From positions 62,001 through 126,000 of the forward strand of contig CAKVDW010000002.1 in the NCBI GenBank assembly GCA_934728065.1: a stretch of DNA of 64,000 nucleotides, written 5' to 3'. Both the position numbers and the translations under genes were made by a program. The notes below the pieces were generated by a model. The model was not told the DNA's origin, did no database searches, and worked only from the letters and a program-made list of their open reading frames with translations. Positions 20,524 to 29,826 of this stretch are shown in pieces. The first letter of the stretch is position 1. Every line of letters starts with the position of its first letter. The stretch comes from an uncultured Campylobacter sp. GTDB lineage: Bacteria > Campylobacterota > Campylobacteria > Campylobacterales > Campylobacteraceae.

Positions 20524-20767
20524 TGTGTTACCTTTGCGCTCTTATAAAAAGCAAATAATAAATTCGTGCAAGATATAAGATATTTAAGATACTCTTGTGA
20601 TAAGCAAAACTTACTTTTTAAAGTGATGAAATGATAACAAAAAAATATTAATTTAATTTTAATTCCCATTAAGATTAAGAAATTTTGTGATAAGTTGTGC
20701 TTATTTAAACCTTTTTAAATAACTTGCAATGCACAAAGCGTTTCAAACAAGGCTAAATTAAAACCCT

Positions 20768-22048
20768 CTATTTACGCTCATCAAGCTTACTTATAAAAAA
20801 CTCAACCCCCCCCCCCCTTGCTTTCTCTTTGAATTTATACTCTAAATTCTCACTTTTATAAGCGATTTCGCGTTTTTCGTCCTTTTCGTGCGTAAAGTGC
20901 CTAGCAAGCAAGGGTGGCAACTCTTTTTTGATGAGACTTTTTATCGACATTCCCATTCCGTGTTCTAAATTTTTGATGAATTTACCATCAATCTCGCTTT
21001 CATCTTTCACCACGCGCAAATTCGCCTCAAAGCCTGAATTTTGCAGGATTTCAAAGAATTTTTCTTTATTTTGGGCGCTATCTAACTCATCACGCACGCT
21101 GTGATAAGACACAAAAATAGGCTTGTTTTGGTGCTTTGCTTGCGTTTTAAGCTGGCTTTCGTTTAGGGGGTTTCTAATGTCAAGCCTAGCCTTGCAAAGA
21201 AAATTTGGCGAGTTTGTGTTAGCGGTGAAATGGGTTTTGGTAAAGGTGCAAAGAGTGATATTTTCAGACACATTCCCCACTTCACAGAATTGAACAAAAT
21301 CAATGTCCTTGCCTACACTATAAAAACGAAGTGGCACTACCACATAGCCTGAATTCTCCACAACCGCGTCTATAAGCCACGGAGCAAATTTAGCGCACAA
21401 AAAGCCAAGATAGCCTCCGTGCGAAGTGCCAAAGAGCAAGGTTTTGGGCGTTTTAGCGAGCTTAAATTTAGCACTATTTTTTCGCACAAAATAAATAGCG
21501 TTTATTATGTCTAAAGCTTGCATAATGCCAAAGTTGTTGTATTCGTTTTTGGTGGGTTGTAAATTTATGGAAATTATTGCTTTGGCATCAGTATGTGTTC
21601 TGCCTTGATTTTTAAGCACTTGGATTATGTTGTTGAGCGAGTTACAATTTTCATAGCTTTTTTCTTCTCCTGTAATCTCATTATCAAAAAAGTCCTCTGG
21701 CAGTCCTATGCTGGTGTTACAAGCTTTTTCAATCATCTTAATTTGATGAGCGAAATTTTCTTTATCTTTTTTGTCCATATAAAAAGTCGCCCCCGTTTGC
21801 GGGCGAAAGCCTATGCAGTGATAATCCACCCTCAAAACAGCCACTTCAAATTCTTTTACCACAAATTCAGCCAAATGCTCCTCATAGCCAGCATAATCTG
21901 CCCCACGAATTCCTGTGATATAAACAAATAAGGCTTTCATTTCTTTTGCCTCATCAAAGCTCACTTTAAATTCGAGCTTTGAGTCTCTTTTTATATTCAG
22001 CTCTATGTCATCGGTGCTTGTGATTTCGTAGCTTTTGTGTTGTATCAA
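20768..22048 (-). CDS. DUF2920 family esterase-like protein with a 3'-terminal poly-G tract (frame ON)
   Basis: A 426-residue protein matching the Campylobacter DUF2920 family, paralogues of which lie near flagellar glycosylation genes in C. jejuni and often carry poly-G tracts. An alpha/beta-hydrolase nucleophile elbow is visible (LLFGTSHGGYLGFLCAKF, GxSxG near residue 210), and HGMGMS near the C-terminus could hold the catalytic His. A G12 tract encodes ARGGGVEF only about 14 residues from the end, so as written the frame is complete. The start overlaps the stop of the D-lactate dehydrogenase gene by four bases. Catalytic activity is inferred only from the motif. Confidence 0.75.
   Translation of the reverse strand: MIQHKSYEITSTDDIELNIKRDSKLEFKVSFDEAKEMKALFVYITGIRGADYAGYEEHLAEFVVKEFEVAVLRVDYHCIGFRPQTGATFYMDKKDKENFAHQIKMIEKACNTSIGLPEDFFDNEITGEEKSYENCNSLNNIIQVLKNQGRTHTDAKAIISINLQPTKNEYNNFGIMQALDIINAIYFVRKNSAKFKLAKTPKTLLFGTSHGGYLGFLCAKFAPWLIDAVVENSGYVVVPLRFYSVGKDIDFVQFCEVGNVSENITLCTFTKTHFTANTNSPNFLCKARLDIRNPLNESQLKTQAKHQNKPIFVSYHSVRDELDSAQNKEKFFEILQNSGFEANLRVVKDESEIDGKFIKNLEHGMGMSIKSLIKKELPPLLARHFTHEKDEKREIAYKSENLEYKFKEKARGGGVEFFISKLDERK
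20806..20817 (-). repeat. Poly-G12 tract at the 3' end of the DUF2920 gene
   Basis: Twelve C on the plus strand. As written the protein ends VEFFISKLDERK. G13 would stop at once (GGT TGA) and G11 would end after LSFL, so slippage alters only the tail. Confidence 0.88.
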
Positions 22049-24888
22049 ATTTTGCCTTTTTGATGAATTTTGCTTGTAAGGCTATCCACAAGGTAAATTA
22101 TGTTTTGAAATTTGGTGTTACCATAAGCGTTAAGCCCTATTTCGCAAGTGCTGCTCGTGCTTACGCCGATGAAGTTTTCATTTGTTTCAGCGTTGAAATT
22201 TTTCGTGCTGCTTTGATTAAGCTCGGGCGTGAAAAAGCCCTTTTTACCAGCAAAACCGCAACACTCAAAGCTTTGTATCAGCCTTACTTCATCGCTACAA
22301 AGCCTTGCAAGCTCATAAAGTGCGCCGTCTTTGCCTAGCTTTTTAAGCAAGCAAAGTTTATGCACCAGCAGGGTTTTTTCGCTCTTTTGCCACGCGAGTT
22401 TATCGGCGATTGAAAGCAAAAATTCGCTAATGTCAAGGATTTTAAATTTATCTTTAAAGTCCTTTAAAAGCGAGTAAAAACAGCTTGAATGCTCTATCAC
22501 AACAGCGTATTTACCGCCCTTTGTCGCAGAATTTAGCTCATTTTCCAAAAAGGCTAAATTTTGCGCCCTTATGCTCTCATAATCCTCAAACATTTTGCCG
22601 CAGCACATTTTAGAGATTTTTTCTGGGTAAATCACGCCCACACTAGCCTTAGCGCAAATGCTCTCAAACGCTTCTTGCACGGCTCTTTTGTCATCTTGCT
22701 TTTTTGATGGGGCAAAAACGCGGTTCATACAAGCGGTAAAATACACCACTTTTTCCTCCAAATCCTCGCCCTTGTTTGTGAGTTTATAGCCATTTGCGCT
22801 TGGCATAAAGGGCGGTGTGAAAGGCAAATTTGAATTTAAGCCGTGCAAAAACGAAGTGATTTTGCTGACATTTTTTTCGCCCAAAAGCGCGCTTGAAAAG
22901 GCGTAAAATTTAAGTCCCCCTTTGGCAAGGCTTAAAGTTTTTTTAAAATTATCATAAATTTTTTGCGCCATTTTTTGTGAATTTGCGCTTATTTTTTGGC
23001 GAAGCTCGCTGGCTACCTTTGCCGTGTCTATGCCCAAAGGACAGAGCCTAAAACAGCCCGAACACCCAGCACAGGTTTCATCTCCTGCATACTCATACTC
23101 TTTTAAAAGCTCATTTGCCTTGCTTTTTTCGCCATTTTCAAGCAGTCTTGTTACTTCTCGCAAAACGGCTATTCTTTGCCTTGGCGTGAGCGTTAAGTCT
23201 TTTGAAGGGCAAAATTTCTCGCAAAATCCACACTCCATACAGGTGTTTATCATCTCGTCATTTTCGGGCAAACTGAGCAAATTTTTAGGCGCGCTTTTGA
23301 GATTTTTCTTGTAAATGTCCTTGTCCTTAGTGATGATGACATCAGGGTTTAGCAAGCCTTGCGGGTCGAAAATTTCTTTGATTTTAAGGTTGATTTGGTA
23401 TGCCTTTTTGCCCCATTCAAGCTCGACAAAGGGCGCGACCATTCGCCCTGTGCCGTGTTCTGCTTTGGTGCTGCCGCCCATTAGAGCTACTTTTTGGCTC
23501 ATTTCCTCGACCAAAGCGGCGAAATTTGCAAACTGCGTTTTATCTTGCAAATCTGGCGTGATGATAAAGTGCAAATTTCCCGCAAGTGCGTGTCCAAAAA
23601 TCACCCCCTCAAAGCCGTATTTTTTAAAAAGCTCTTGCAAAAAGCCAACGCCGTCTGTGAATTTATCTATCTCAAAGCACACATCTTCTGTGATGACGGT
23701 TGTGCCTTTTGGGCGGTTGCCCACAGTAAAGGGCAACAAGCCTTTGCGAATTTTCCACCACGCATCATACTCACTTGCCTTGCTCGAATAAAGCGGTTCA
23801 AACGCCATTTTAAGTGGCTTTAAACTCGCCTTGATTTGCGCTAAATTCGAATTTAACTCGCCCTCATCATCGCTTTCGCTTTGAAACAAAATGCAAGAAT
23901 ACCCCTCTTTGCACGCGCTCACCACGCTTGGCACGCCCTCAATGTCCTTTACCGCCATCAAACAAGCATAATCCATCATCTCAGCACTCACAACCTTTTG
24001 CCGTCCTAGCTTTGAAAGGGCGACTATGGCTTTGCTCGCCTCGTTTAAATCCTCAAAAAAGAGCAAGCCACAAGCCTTAAATTTGGCGTCTTTAACCGCC
24101 TTGTAACGAACTTTGCTCACAAAAGCCAAAGTGCCTTCACTGCCTATGAAAAGGTGATTTAAAATGTCCTTTATCTCGCCAAAGTCCGCTAGTGCGTTTA
24201 TGGAGTAGCCTGTGGTGTTTTTGATTTTGTATTTTTTAGCGATTAACGCCTTTAACTCATCATCGTTTTGAATTTGCGCGTGCAGGGCTTTAAGCTCTTT
24301 ACACATTTGTGGGTGAGAGTTTTCAAAGGCTTTTACGCTTTCATTGTCGGCTGTGTCGATGATAGTGCCATCAAGCAGCACCGCACGCACGGAGTGAATG
24401 GTGTTGTAGCTGTTTTGCTCCACGCCACAGCACATTCCGCTAGAATTGTTGTTGAAAATTCCCCCGATGAGAGCTGAATTTATAGTCGCTGGGTCTGGTC
24501 CTATCTTTTTGCCAAATTTCGCTAAGGCTGCATTTGCCTCACAGCCTATAACGCCACATTCACACTCTATCACTTCGCCAAATTGCTCTAGCTTAATGCC
24601 CTTAAAGCCATCATTTGCGATGATTAAAACGCTATTGCTACTGCTTTGTCCGCTCAAACTCGTCCCTGCGGCGCGAAAGGTAACGGGCGTTTGGCAAGTT
24701 TTAGCAAGTTTTAGCAAAGCAATGACTTCGCTTTCATCATTTGCGCGAATGGCAACTCGTGGCGTGTAGCTATAACAACTCGCATCTGTGCCAAGTGCGT
24801 AACGCATAAGATAGCTCGTATAAACGCGCCCCTTGCAAAGGCTCTTTGCCTTGTTTATAAAGCTGGTGTAGTCGAGTTTGAGTTTCAT
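22045..24888 (-). CDS. dld: FAD/Fe-S D-lactate dehydrogenase (Dld type)
   Basis: A 947-residue respiratory oxidoreductase. The N-terminal half is an FAD-binding type 4 domain (RAAGTSLSGQSS, INSALIGGIFNNNSSGMCCG) followed by an FAD-oxidase C domain. Two 4Fe-4S motifs follow (CMECGFCEKFCPSKD and CAGCSGCFRLCPLG), then two CCG domains (CCGKMFED, CCGFAGKKGFF). Length and layout match the flavin/iron-sulphur D-lactate dehydrogenase described in C. jejuni (Cj1585c); glycolate oxidase-like enzymes are alternatives. It feeds electrons from D-lactate to quinone. The DUF2920 gene starts inside its stop. Confidence 0.85.
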   Translation of the reverse strand: MKLKLDYTSFINKAKSLCKGRVYTSYLMRYALGTDASCYSYTPRVAIRANDESEVIALLKLAKTCQTPVTFRAAGTSLSGQSSSNSVLIIANDGFKGIKLEQFGEVIECECGVIGCEANAALAKFGKKIGPDPATINSALIGGIFNNNSSGMCCGVEQNSYNTIHSVRAVLLDGTIIDTADNESVKAFENSHPQMCKELKALHAQIQNDDELKALIAKKYKIKNTTGYSINALADFGEIKDILNHLFIGSEGTLAFVSKVRYKAVKDAKFKACGLLFFEDLNEASKAIVALSKLGRQKVVSAEMMDYACLMAVKDIEGVPSVVSACKEGYSCILFQSESDDEGELNSNLAQIKASLKPLKMAFEPLYSSKASEYDAWWKIRKGLLPFTVGNRPKGTTVITEDVCFEIDKFTDGVGFLQELFKKYGFEGVIFGHALAGNLHFIITPDLQDKTQFANFAALVEEMSQKVALMGGSTKAEHGTGRMVAPFVELEWGKKAYQINLKIKEIFDPQGLLNPDVIITKDKDIYKKNLKSAPKNLLSLPENDEMINTCMECGFCEKFCPSKDLTLTPRQRIAVLREVTRLLENGEKSKANELLKEYEYAGDETCAGCSGCFRLCPLGIDTAKVASELRQKISANSQKMAQKIYDNFKKTLSLAKGGLKFYAFSSALLGEKNVSKITSFLHGLNSNLPFTPPFMPSANGYKLTNKGEDLEEKVVYFTACMNRVFAPSKKQDDKRAVQEAFESICAKASVGVIYPEKISKMCCGKMFEDYESIRAQNLAFLENELNSATKGGKYAVVIEHSSCFYSLLKDFKDKFKILDISEFLLSIADKLAWQKSEKTLLVHKLCLLKKLGKDGALYELARLCSDEVRLIQSFECCGFAGKKGFFTPELNQSSTKNFNAETNENFIGVSTSSTCEIGLNAYGNTKFQNIIYLVDSLTSKIHQKGKI

Positions 24889-24968
24889 TTAGCGTCCTTT
24901 TTGACTGATGAAGCATTGTAACGAATTTAAGCTTAAAGTTGTGTAAAAGATTTTTAAGAATTTTTGGC

Positions 24969-24974
24969 TATAAT
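24969..24974 (+). promoter_or_regulatory. -10 box upstream of selC
   Basis: TATAAT 26 bases before the tRNA-Sec 5' end, in the short divergent region shared with dld. Confidence 0.45.
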
Positions 24975-24999
24975 TTGGATTGAAAATTCAAAAACAAAT

Positions 25000-25096
25000 G
25001 GAAGATGAGCGCTCTGGTGAGTGCCACTGACTTCAAATCAGATGAAAGTATAGCTGGCTATGCTTTGGGGAGTTCGATTCTCTCATCTTCTCGCCA
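25000..25096 (+). tRNA. selC: tRNA-Sec (TCA), selenocysteine
   Basis: About 97 bases. The anticodon loop CTTCAAA in the stem CTGA/TCAG reads UGA. The D stem is extended (GCGCTC/GAGTGC), the variable arm is long (GAAAGTATAGCTGGCTATGCTTT), and the acceptor GGAAGATG pairs with CATCTTCT, resembling E. coli selC. The T arm is GGAGTTCGATTCTCT and the end is GCCA. The exact 5' and 3' acceptor pairing is uncertain by one base. With yedF-selD further on, it indicates selenoprotein synthesis. Confidence 0.92.
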
Positions 25097-25208
25097 CAAT
25101 CCAAATTTTACCCATTTTATTTTATAAATTTTCATCAAAATTTTAAGCATATTTTAAAGAAATATTAAATATGATTTTGTGTATCATAATACTACGAAAG
25201 GAAATTCG

Positions 25209-26186
25209 ATGAGAAAATTGTATATTTTACTCTTACTCAGTCCATTTTTGTTGGCAAATGAGCTTAACATTTTAAGCCCAAGAGCTTTAAACGCCGAGCT
25301 TGTAGCTCTTTTTGAAAGGCAAAATAATGTCAAAATAGTCCAAACTAATGACAAACTTGACAGTCTTATCCAAAAAGCCAAAAGCACAGGAGATGTTTTC
25401 ATCACTTCTGACATTTCAAACATTTACAAGGCAAAAGATGCTAAAATTTTTAGTTCAACAAGCTCTAAAACCTTGCAAGAGCTTGTGCCAGAGCATTTAA
25501 GAGATGGTGTGATTTATAGTTTTGCTAAAAGAGCAAGGATAGTTGCTTATAACAAAAAGTCCAAAAAAACCGATAAAAACTTGGTTAAGAGCTATGAAGA
25601 CCTAGCTAAACCCGAGCTTAAGGGCAAGATTTTAATGAGAAGTGCTAATGCGCCTTACAGCATAACCTTGCTTGCTTCTATTATCGCAAATGATGGCGAA
25701 AAAAAGGCAAAAGAATGGGCAAAAGGCGTTTTTGATAATCTTGCTATGCAGCCAGAAGGTGGCGATAGAAATCAAGCCAAACAAGTGTTTGAGGGCAAAG
25801 CAGAATTTGCCATAATGAACACTTATTACATAGGGCTTTTGATAAATTCAGATAAAAAAGATGAGAAAAAAGTTGGCAATGCCTTGCAAATCATTTTTCC
25901 AAATCAAGATTCAAGAGGCGCTCATATCAACATAGCGGCTATGGCGATGATAAAAAAGAGCAAAAACAAAGAGCTTGCCCAAAGTTTTATGGAATTTATG
26001 CTCAGCAAAGAGGCTCAACAAATCATAATGAATTCAAGCTATCAATTTCCCGTGCGAAGTGATATAGAGCTTAATCCCACAGTAAAAGCTTTTGGAAGTT
26101 TTAAAGAGGATAAAACCCCTATCAGCAAAATAGCCAAAAACATTCAAAAAGCCAAAGCCATATACAAAGAATTAGGCTTTGAATAA
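25209..26186 (+). CDS. cfbpA: Iron(III) ABC transporter periplasmic-binding protein (FbpA/CfbpA type)
   Basis: A 325-residue secreted binding protein. The ATG at 25209, after AAAGGAAATT, gives a clean signal peptide (MRKLYILLLLSPFLLANE); the upstream in-frame ATG at 25179 precedes that ribosome site. The mature part is an FbpA-like class (LNILSPRALNAELV, KAKSTGDVFITSD, ANAPYSITLLASI, NTYYIGLLI with tyrosines suited to Fe3+ ligation). The gene stands alone here: no permease or ATPase genes follow, a terminator comes next, then a TonB receptor, so membrane partners must be elsewhere. Iron repression is likely. Confidence 0.87.
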   Translation: MRKLYILLLLSPFLLANELNILSPRALNAELVALFERQNNVKIVQTNDKLDSLIQKAKSTGDVFITSDISNIYKAKDAKIFSSTSSKTLQELVPEHLRDGVIYSFAKRARIVAYNKKSKKTDKNLVKSYEDLAKPELKGKILMRSANAPYSITLLASIIANDGEKKAKEWAKGVFDNLAMQPEGGDRNQAKQVFEGKAEFAIMNTYYIGLLINSDKKDEKKVGNALQIIFPNQDSRGAHINIAAMAMIKKSKNKELAQSFMEFMLSKEAQQIIMNSSYQFPVRSDIELNPTVKAFGSFKEDKTPISKIAKNIQKAKAIYKELGFE

Positions 26187-26193
26187 ATTTTTT

Positions 26194-26217
26194 CCGTCAT
26201 AACAATGACGGATTTTC
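26194..26217 (+). terminator. Rho-independent terminator after cfbpA
   Basis: CCGTCAT and ATGACGG form a 7-bp stem with loop AACA, preceded by a T run and followed by ATTTTC. Confidence 0.6.
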
Positions 26218-26267
26218 TCAAATTTTAAGCTTAAATTTATTTTATTGTTATATAATTTTTTATTATA

Positions 26268-26283
26268 AATAATATTAATTATT
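26268..26283. promoter_or_regulatory. Fur-box-like palindrome upstream of the TonB receptor
   Basis: AATAAT-ATTA-ATTATT is a perfect 6-4-6 inverted repeat in a very A+T-rich stretch about 40 bases before the receptor start. It resembles iron-regulator binding sites, but A+T-rich background makes chance palindromes common. Confidence 0.4.
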
Positions 26284-26324
26284 AAGTTTATAATTAATAT
26301 TTAAATTCAAACAAAGGATATTCG

Positions 26325-28390
26325 ATGAAAAAGAAATTTTTTCTTTCTTTAGCCTTGCTTGCAAGTTCTTCTTTTGCAGATGAGCTTGTTAAAACAGATA
26401 GTGTTGTCATTTCTGCTATTGGTTTTGAGCAAAGCTCTGATAACAATTTAAGAAATGTTATTGTCATAAATTCAAAGGAGCTTAGCGACAAGGGCTATAC
26501 TTCCATAGAAGAAGCTTTAAGCAGACAAGCTGGCATTAATTTTGTGCGAAGCGGCACGGGTGGCAATCCTAGCACAAACATAGATATGAGAGGGCAGGGC
26601 AGCAGTGCAAATTTTGCTGTAAAAGTAATGGTTGATGGCATTTTGCTGAATACACTTGACAATAACAGACTTCACGCGGCTGGTGTTACGATAAGCCCAT
26701 TAGATAGTGTTGCCATTGAGGATATAGAGCGAATTGAAATTATCCCAGGTGGTGGCGCTGTGCTTTATGGAAACGGCACAAGGGGGGGGCAATTAACATT
26801 ATCACTAAAAAGAACAAGGACAGTCAAGCCACAGTATCCTTGCAAGGCACAGCCTTTGAAAGTGGCAATGTAAGCGGCAAGCTTAATCTTGGCTTTTCAA
26901 GCAAAATCACCGATAGCCTTTCTTTTTCTACAAATATACTAGGCTTTGCGGGCAAGGGTTACAGGCTGGGCGATGAGAGCAGGGGATTTTATGAAAATTC
27001 AAAGCTTTACTTTGACATAGGCGACAATCAAAGCTTAAATTTGGGCTTTGGGTATTTTAAAGATGACTCAAAAAGCACAAGCGGATTAAATTTAGAGCAG
27101 TTTAAAGAAAACCCAAAACAAAGAGGGGATAAAACAAACGCCTATATCATCACAAGACCAGAATTAAATGCTGAATACAAGGCTAAAATCAGCAAAGACT
27201 TTGATATGAGCTTAAATGCCTTTTGGCAAAGACAAGATGTAAGACTTTCAGGCGATGATGAGGGTGCTTATGATGCTGGGGATTTTAAAGACCTTTTTAC
27301 AGGAGCAAATGTTAAGGGCAGGTTAAACTATATGGACAGCTCTTATTTTGTTTTTGGTTATAATTTTGAGCGACACAATTCTAAAACCTTTTCATCAAGT
27401 GCTATTCCTGCTCAAGGTGGGCAGATTTTAGGCAGAGATGTCAATAGTGATGACAGTAAAGATGCGCATTCTATCTTTGCCCTTGACTCTCACGCCTTTA
27501 ATGAGCTGTTTTCTTTAAGTCTTGGAGGGCGTTATGAATACGCTTTTTACACTCAAAAAAGCCAAAGTGTTAATAATCAAACAGGGGCTTTAAGCTATAA
27601 AAGCGACTTTAATACCCACACAAACAACCTTGCTGCCGAACTTACTCCTACTTTTCGTTATTCTGGCACAGGAAAATTTTATGCCAAATATGAAAGAGGC
27701 TATATCTCGCCAACGCCGTATCAGTTTAGACAAAGTAGAAACATTGGCGGAGTTACGGTGTATTCAATGAATAAAGACTTAAAATCAGAAAGCTATGACA
27801 CTTATGAAATGGGCTTGAGCGATTATCTTTTTGGCTTTAATGGCGTAGATTTGGCGGTGTATTACACCTTAAGCAAAGATGAACTTACTTCAAGGAGCAG
27901 CAGCGCAAATCCTCACACAGGTGGTTTTGGTTTTTATAATTTAGATAAAACCCAAAGATATGGGGTGGATTTAAATTTAAGGCAGGATTTTGGGCGAGTG
28001 AGTTTTTATGAGAATTTTTCCTTTGTTGATGCAAGCATTGTTGGTGGAGATTTGGACGGGAAAAAAATTCCTCTTGTGTCAAAATACAAGGCAAGTGGTG
28101 GGGTAGATTATGAAATATACAAGGACTTTACAGTCTTTACCGTGCTTACTTATGCCTCAAAGATGAAAGAGGATAGTGCAAATTTCTATGATATAGGGGA
28201 TTATTTCCTTATGGACTTGGGTTTGAGCTATTCTTTGGGCGGTTTTTCGCTCTTTGCTGGAGCAAAAAATATCTTTGACAGGCATTATGCGCTTTCGCAA
28301 AGCACAAGCACTTCTCAAGGCGTAACCACTACAAGCATTTTGCCTGCTGATGGGCGCAATTATTATCTTAAATTTCAATACAAATTTTAA
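26325..28390 (+). CDS. TonB-dependent outer-membrane receptor, frameshifted at a G8 tract (OFF)
   Basis: The first frame (from ATG 26325) has a signal peptide (MKKKFFLSLALLASSSFA) and the plug domain (ALSRQAGINFV, VMVDGILLN, IERIEIIPGGGAVLYGNGT). At the G8 tract (26782-26789) it leaves frame and stops at 26873. The expected continuation INIITKKN is encoded one frame over and runs through the whole beta-barrel to a terminal Phe (KFQYKF). One more G (or two fewer) restores about 688 residues. The receptor lies next to the iron-binding protein, as in C. jejuni where CfbpA neighbours the receptor CtuA, so an iron substrate is likely. Its TAA overlaps convergent rnhA. Confidence 0.82.
26782..26789 (+). 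repeat. Poly-G8 tract in TonB receptor
   Basis: Eight G within the conserved GNGTRGG motif. Frame is restored with G9 or G6. Confidence 0.75.
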
Positions 28391-28839
28391 GTCTTAGAAG
28401 TATCATTTGATACTTCTTTGGTTTTAAGCTCTGTTGCTGCTTTTCTTGCCAGCTCATCGCACCTTTCATTTAATTCGTGTCCATTGTGAGCTTTAAGCCA
28501 AAATGCTGTGATTTTATGAGGCTTTGCCGCGTGCAAATACTCTTTCCACAAAGGGACATTTTTTTTGCCTTTAAAATCCTTTTTTACCCAGCCCTCAAGC
28601 CACTCGTTAATGCTTTGCACCATTAAATTTGAATCTGTGTAAAGGGCGATTTTGCAAGGTTCTTTCAAGGCTTTTAAAGCTTCAATGATGGCGCGAAGCT
28701 CCATTTGGTTGTTCGTGGTGTTTGCTTGTGCGCCAAATCCTACCTTTTCGTGTCCTTGATAGCTTAAAATATAAGCCCAGCCTCCAAAGCCCGGATTATC
28801 AAGGCAAGAACCATCAGTGTAAATTTCAATACTCTTCAT
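28387..28839 (-). CDS. rnhA: Ribonuclease HI
   Basis: A 150-residue enzyme degrading RNA in RNA-DNA hybrids. Catalytic residues are seen in EIYTDGSCLDNPG (Asp), NNQMELRA (Glu), LYTDSNLMVQ (Asp) and the C-terminal HNGHELNERCDELA. The ATG at 28839 gives the family N-terminus MKSIEIYTDGS; a GTG two codons earlier is possible. It overlaps the upstream TPR gene by 14 bases and its stop shares TTAA with the convergent TonB receptor. Confidence 0.95.
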   Translation of the reverse strand: MKSIEIYTDGSCLDNPGFGGWAYILSYQGHEKVGFGAQANTTNNQMELRAIIEALKALKEPCKIALYTDSNLMVQSINEWLEGWVKKDFKGKKNVPLWKEYLHAAKPHKITAFWLKAHNGHELNERCDELARKAATELKTKEVSNDTSKT

Positions 28840-29788
28840 CAGCACCTATTTCATAAAGGATTTTACAGCTTCCAAACTCATAGCAAATAGGACAGTGATA
28901 GAAAAACAAAGGCATTTGATTTTTACAGTGCATACAAACATAAGAAAATTTTAGCCTTGCTTTAAAATTATTATCGTTTAAAATTTCAAGCATTTTAAGT
29001 TTAGGATTTTTAAAGGTGTAATTTTGGCGTTTGGGCGCAAGTTTCATCGCACTAAAAAGCTCAAAATAAGCATCATCGTCTAAAAAAATCGCCTCTTTAC
29101 TCTTATAAAGCACATCAATGATGAGCTTGAAATCGCTGTGAAAGCTAAAATCCCCATTTTCAAGCAAAAATCTTTTCACAAAGTCATTATTTTGGTCTAT
29201 ATTTGAGGATTTTGTATAGCTTTTTAAATTTGCAGCATTTTGTAAAATCTCAATAAAAGCCCTTTCTTTGCTTACATCAAGCCCTAATTCAAAAAGCGCA
29301 TCAAGAGTTTGCAAAACCTCGTTGTATTTTTTAAGGCGTAAATACACTATTTTAAGTAGCTTTAAAGCCTTTTCATTTCTTGGGCGCAAGTTAAGTGCGT
29401 TTAAAAGCACCTCAACGCTTCTTTGCAAAAAGCCAGCACGAAAATAAACCTCAGCCAAATCATAAAAAATGACCTCTTGTTCGTTTTTATCTTTGATTTT
29501 TTCAAGGGCGATGAGGTAAATTTGTATAGCCTTTTCAAATTCACCACTTTTGGTAAAAACTGAGGCTAGAAAATGCAAATTTTCAAGGCTAAGAGAACTT
29601 GCACGAAGCAAGTCTTTATGCTCATCAGCTATTTCAAATTTTTTGATAAAGCCCTCAAGCCCTTTTTCTTGATTTTTAATAGCAAAAATTCGCCACACAT
29701 AATGCCCCACAGCCACCACCAGCACAAGAGCAACAAGAACTACAAGCCCAAACATAGGGTCTCTATACTGAATGAAAAAAAAGTCCAT
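28826..29788 (-). CDS. Membrane-anchored TPR protein with C-terminal zinc ribbon, LapB-like
   Basis: 320 residues: one N-terminal transmembrane helix (about residues 10-33), a chain of helical TPR-like repeats (ASVFTKSGEFEKAIQIYLIALEKI, DLAEVYFRAGFLQRSVEVLLNAL), and a C-terminal CMHC...CPIC metal-binding knuckle. This order, single helix, TPRs and rubredoxin-like ribbon, is that of LapB/YciM, which controls LpxC turnover and LPS assembly in E. coli. The match is architectural, not proven. It sits upstream of rnhA with overlapping frames. Confidence 0.7.
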   Translation of the reverse strand: MDFFFIQYRDPMFGLVVLVALVLVVAVGHYVWRIFAIKNQEKGLEGFIKKFEIADEHKDLLRASSLSLENLHFLASVFTKSGEFEKAIQIYLIALEKIKDKNEQEVIFYDLAEVYFRAGFLQRSVEVLLNALNLRPRNEKALKLLKIVYLRLKKYNEVLQTLDALFELGLDVSKERAFIEILQNAANLKSYTKSSNIDQNNDFVKRFLLENGDFSFHSDFKLIIDVLYKSKEAIFLDDDAYFELFSAMKLAPKRQNYTFKNPKLKMLEILNDNNFKARLKFSYVCMHCKNQMPLFFYHCPICYEFGSCKILYEIGADEEY

Positions 29789-29826
29789 CTTCGCGCCTAA
29801 CTTTGCAAATTTTTACTCATTATAGC

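Noticed and set aside
23024..24769. Plus-strand open frames opposite the D-lactate dehydrogenase
   Set aside because: They lie wholly within a well-supported minus-strand gene and show no recognisable domain.
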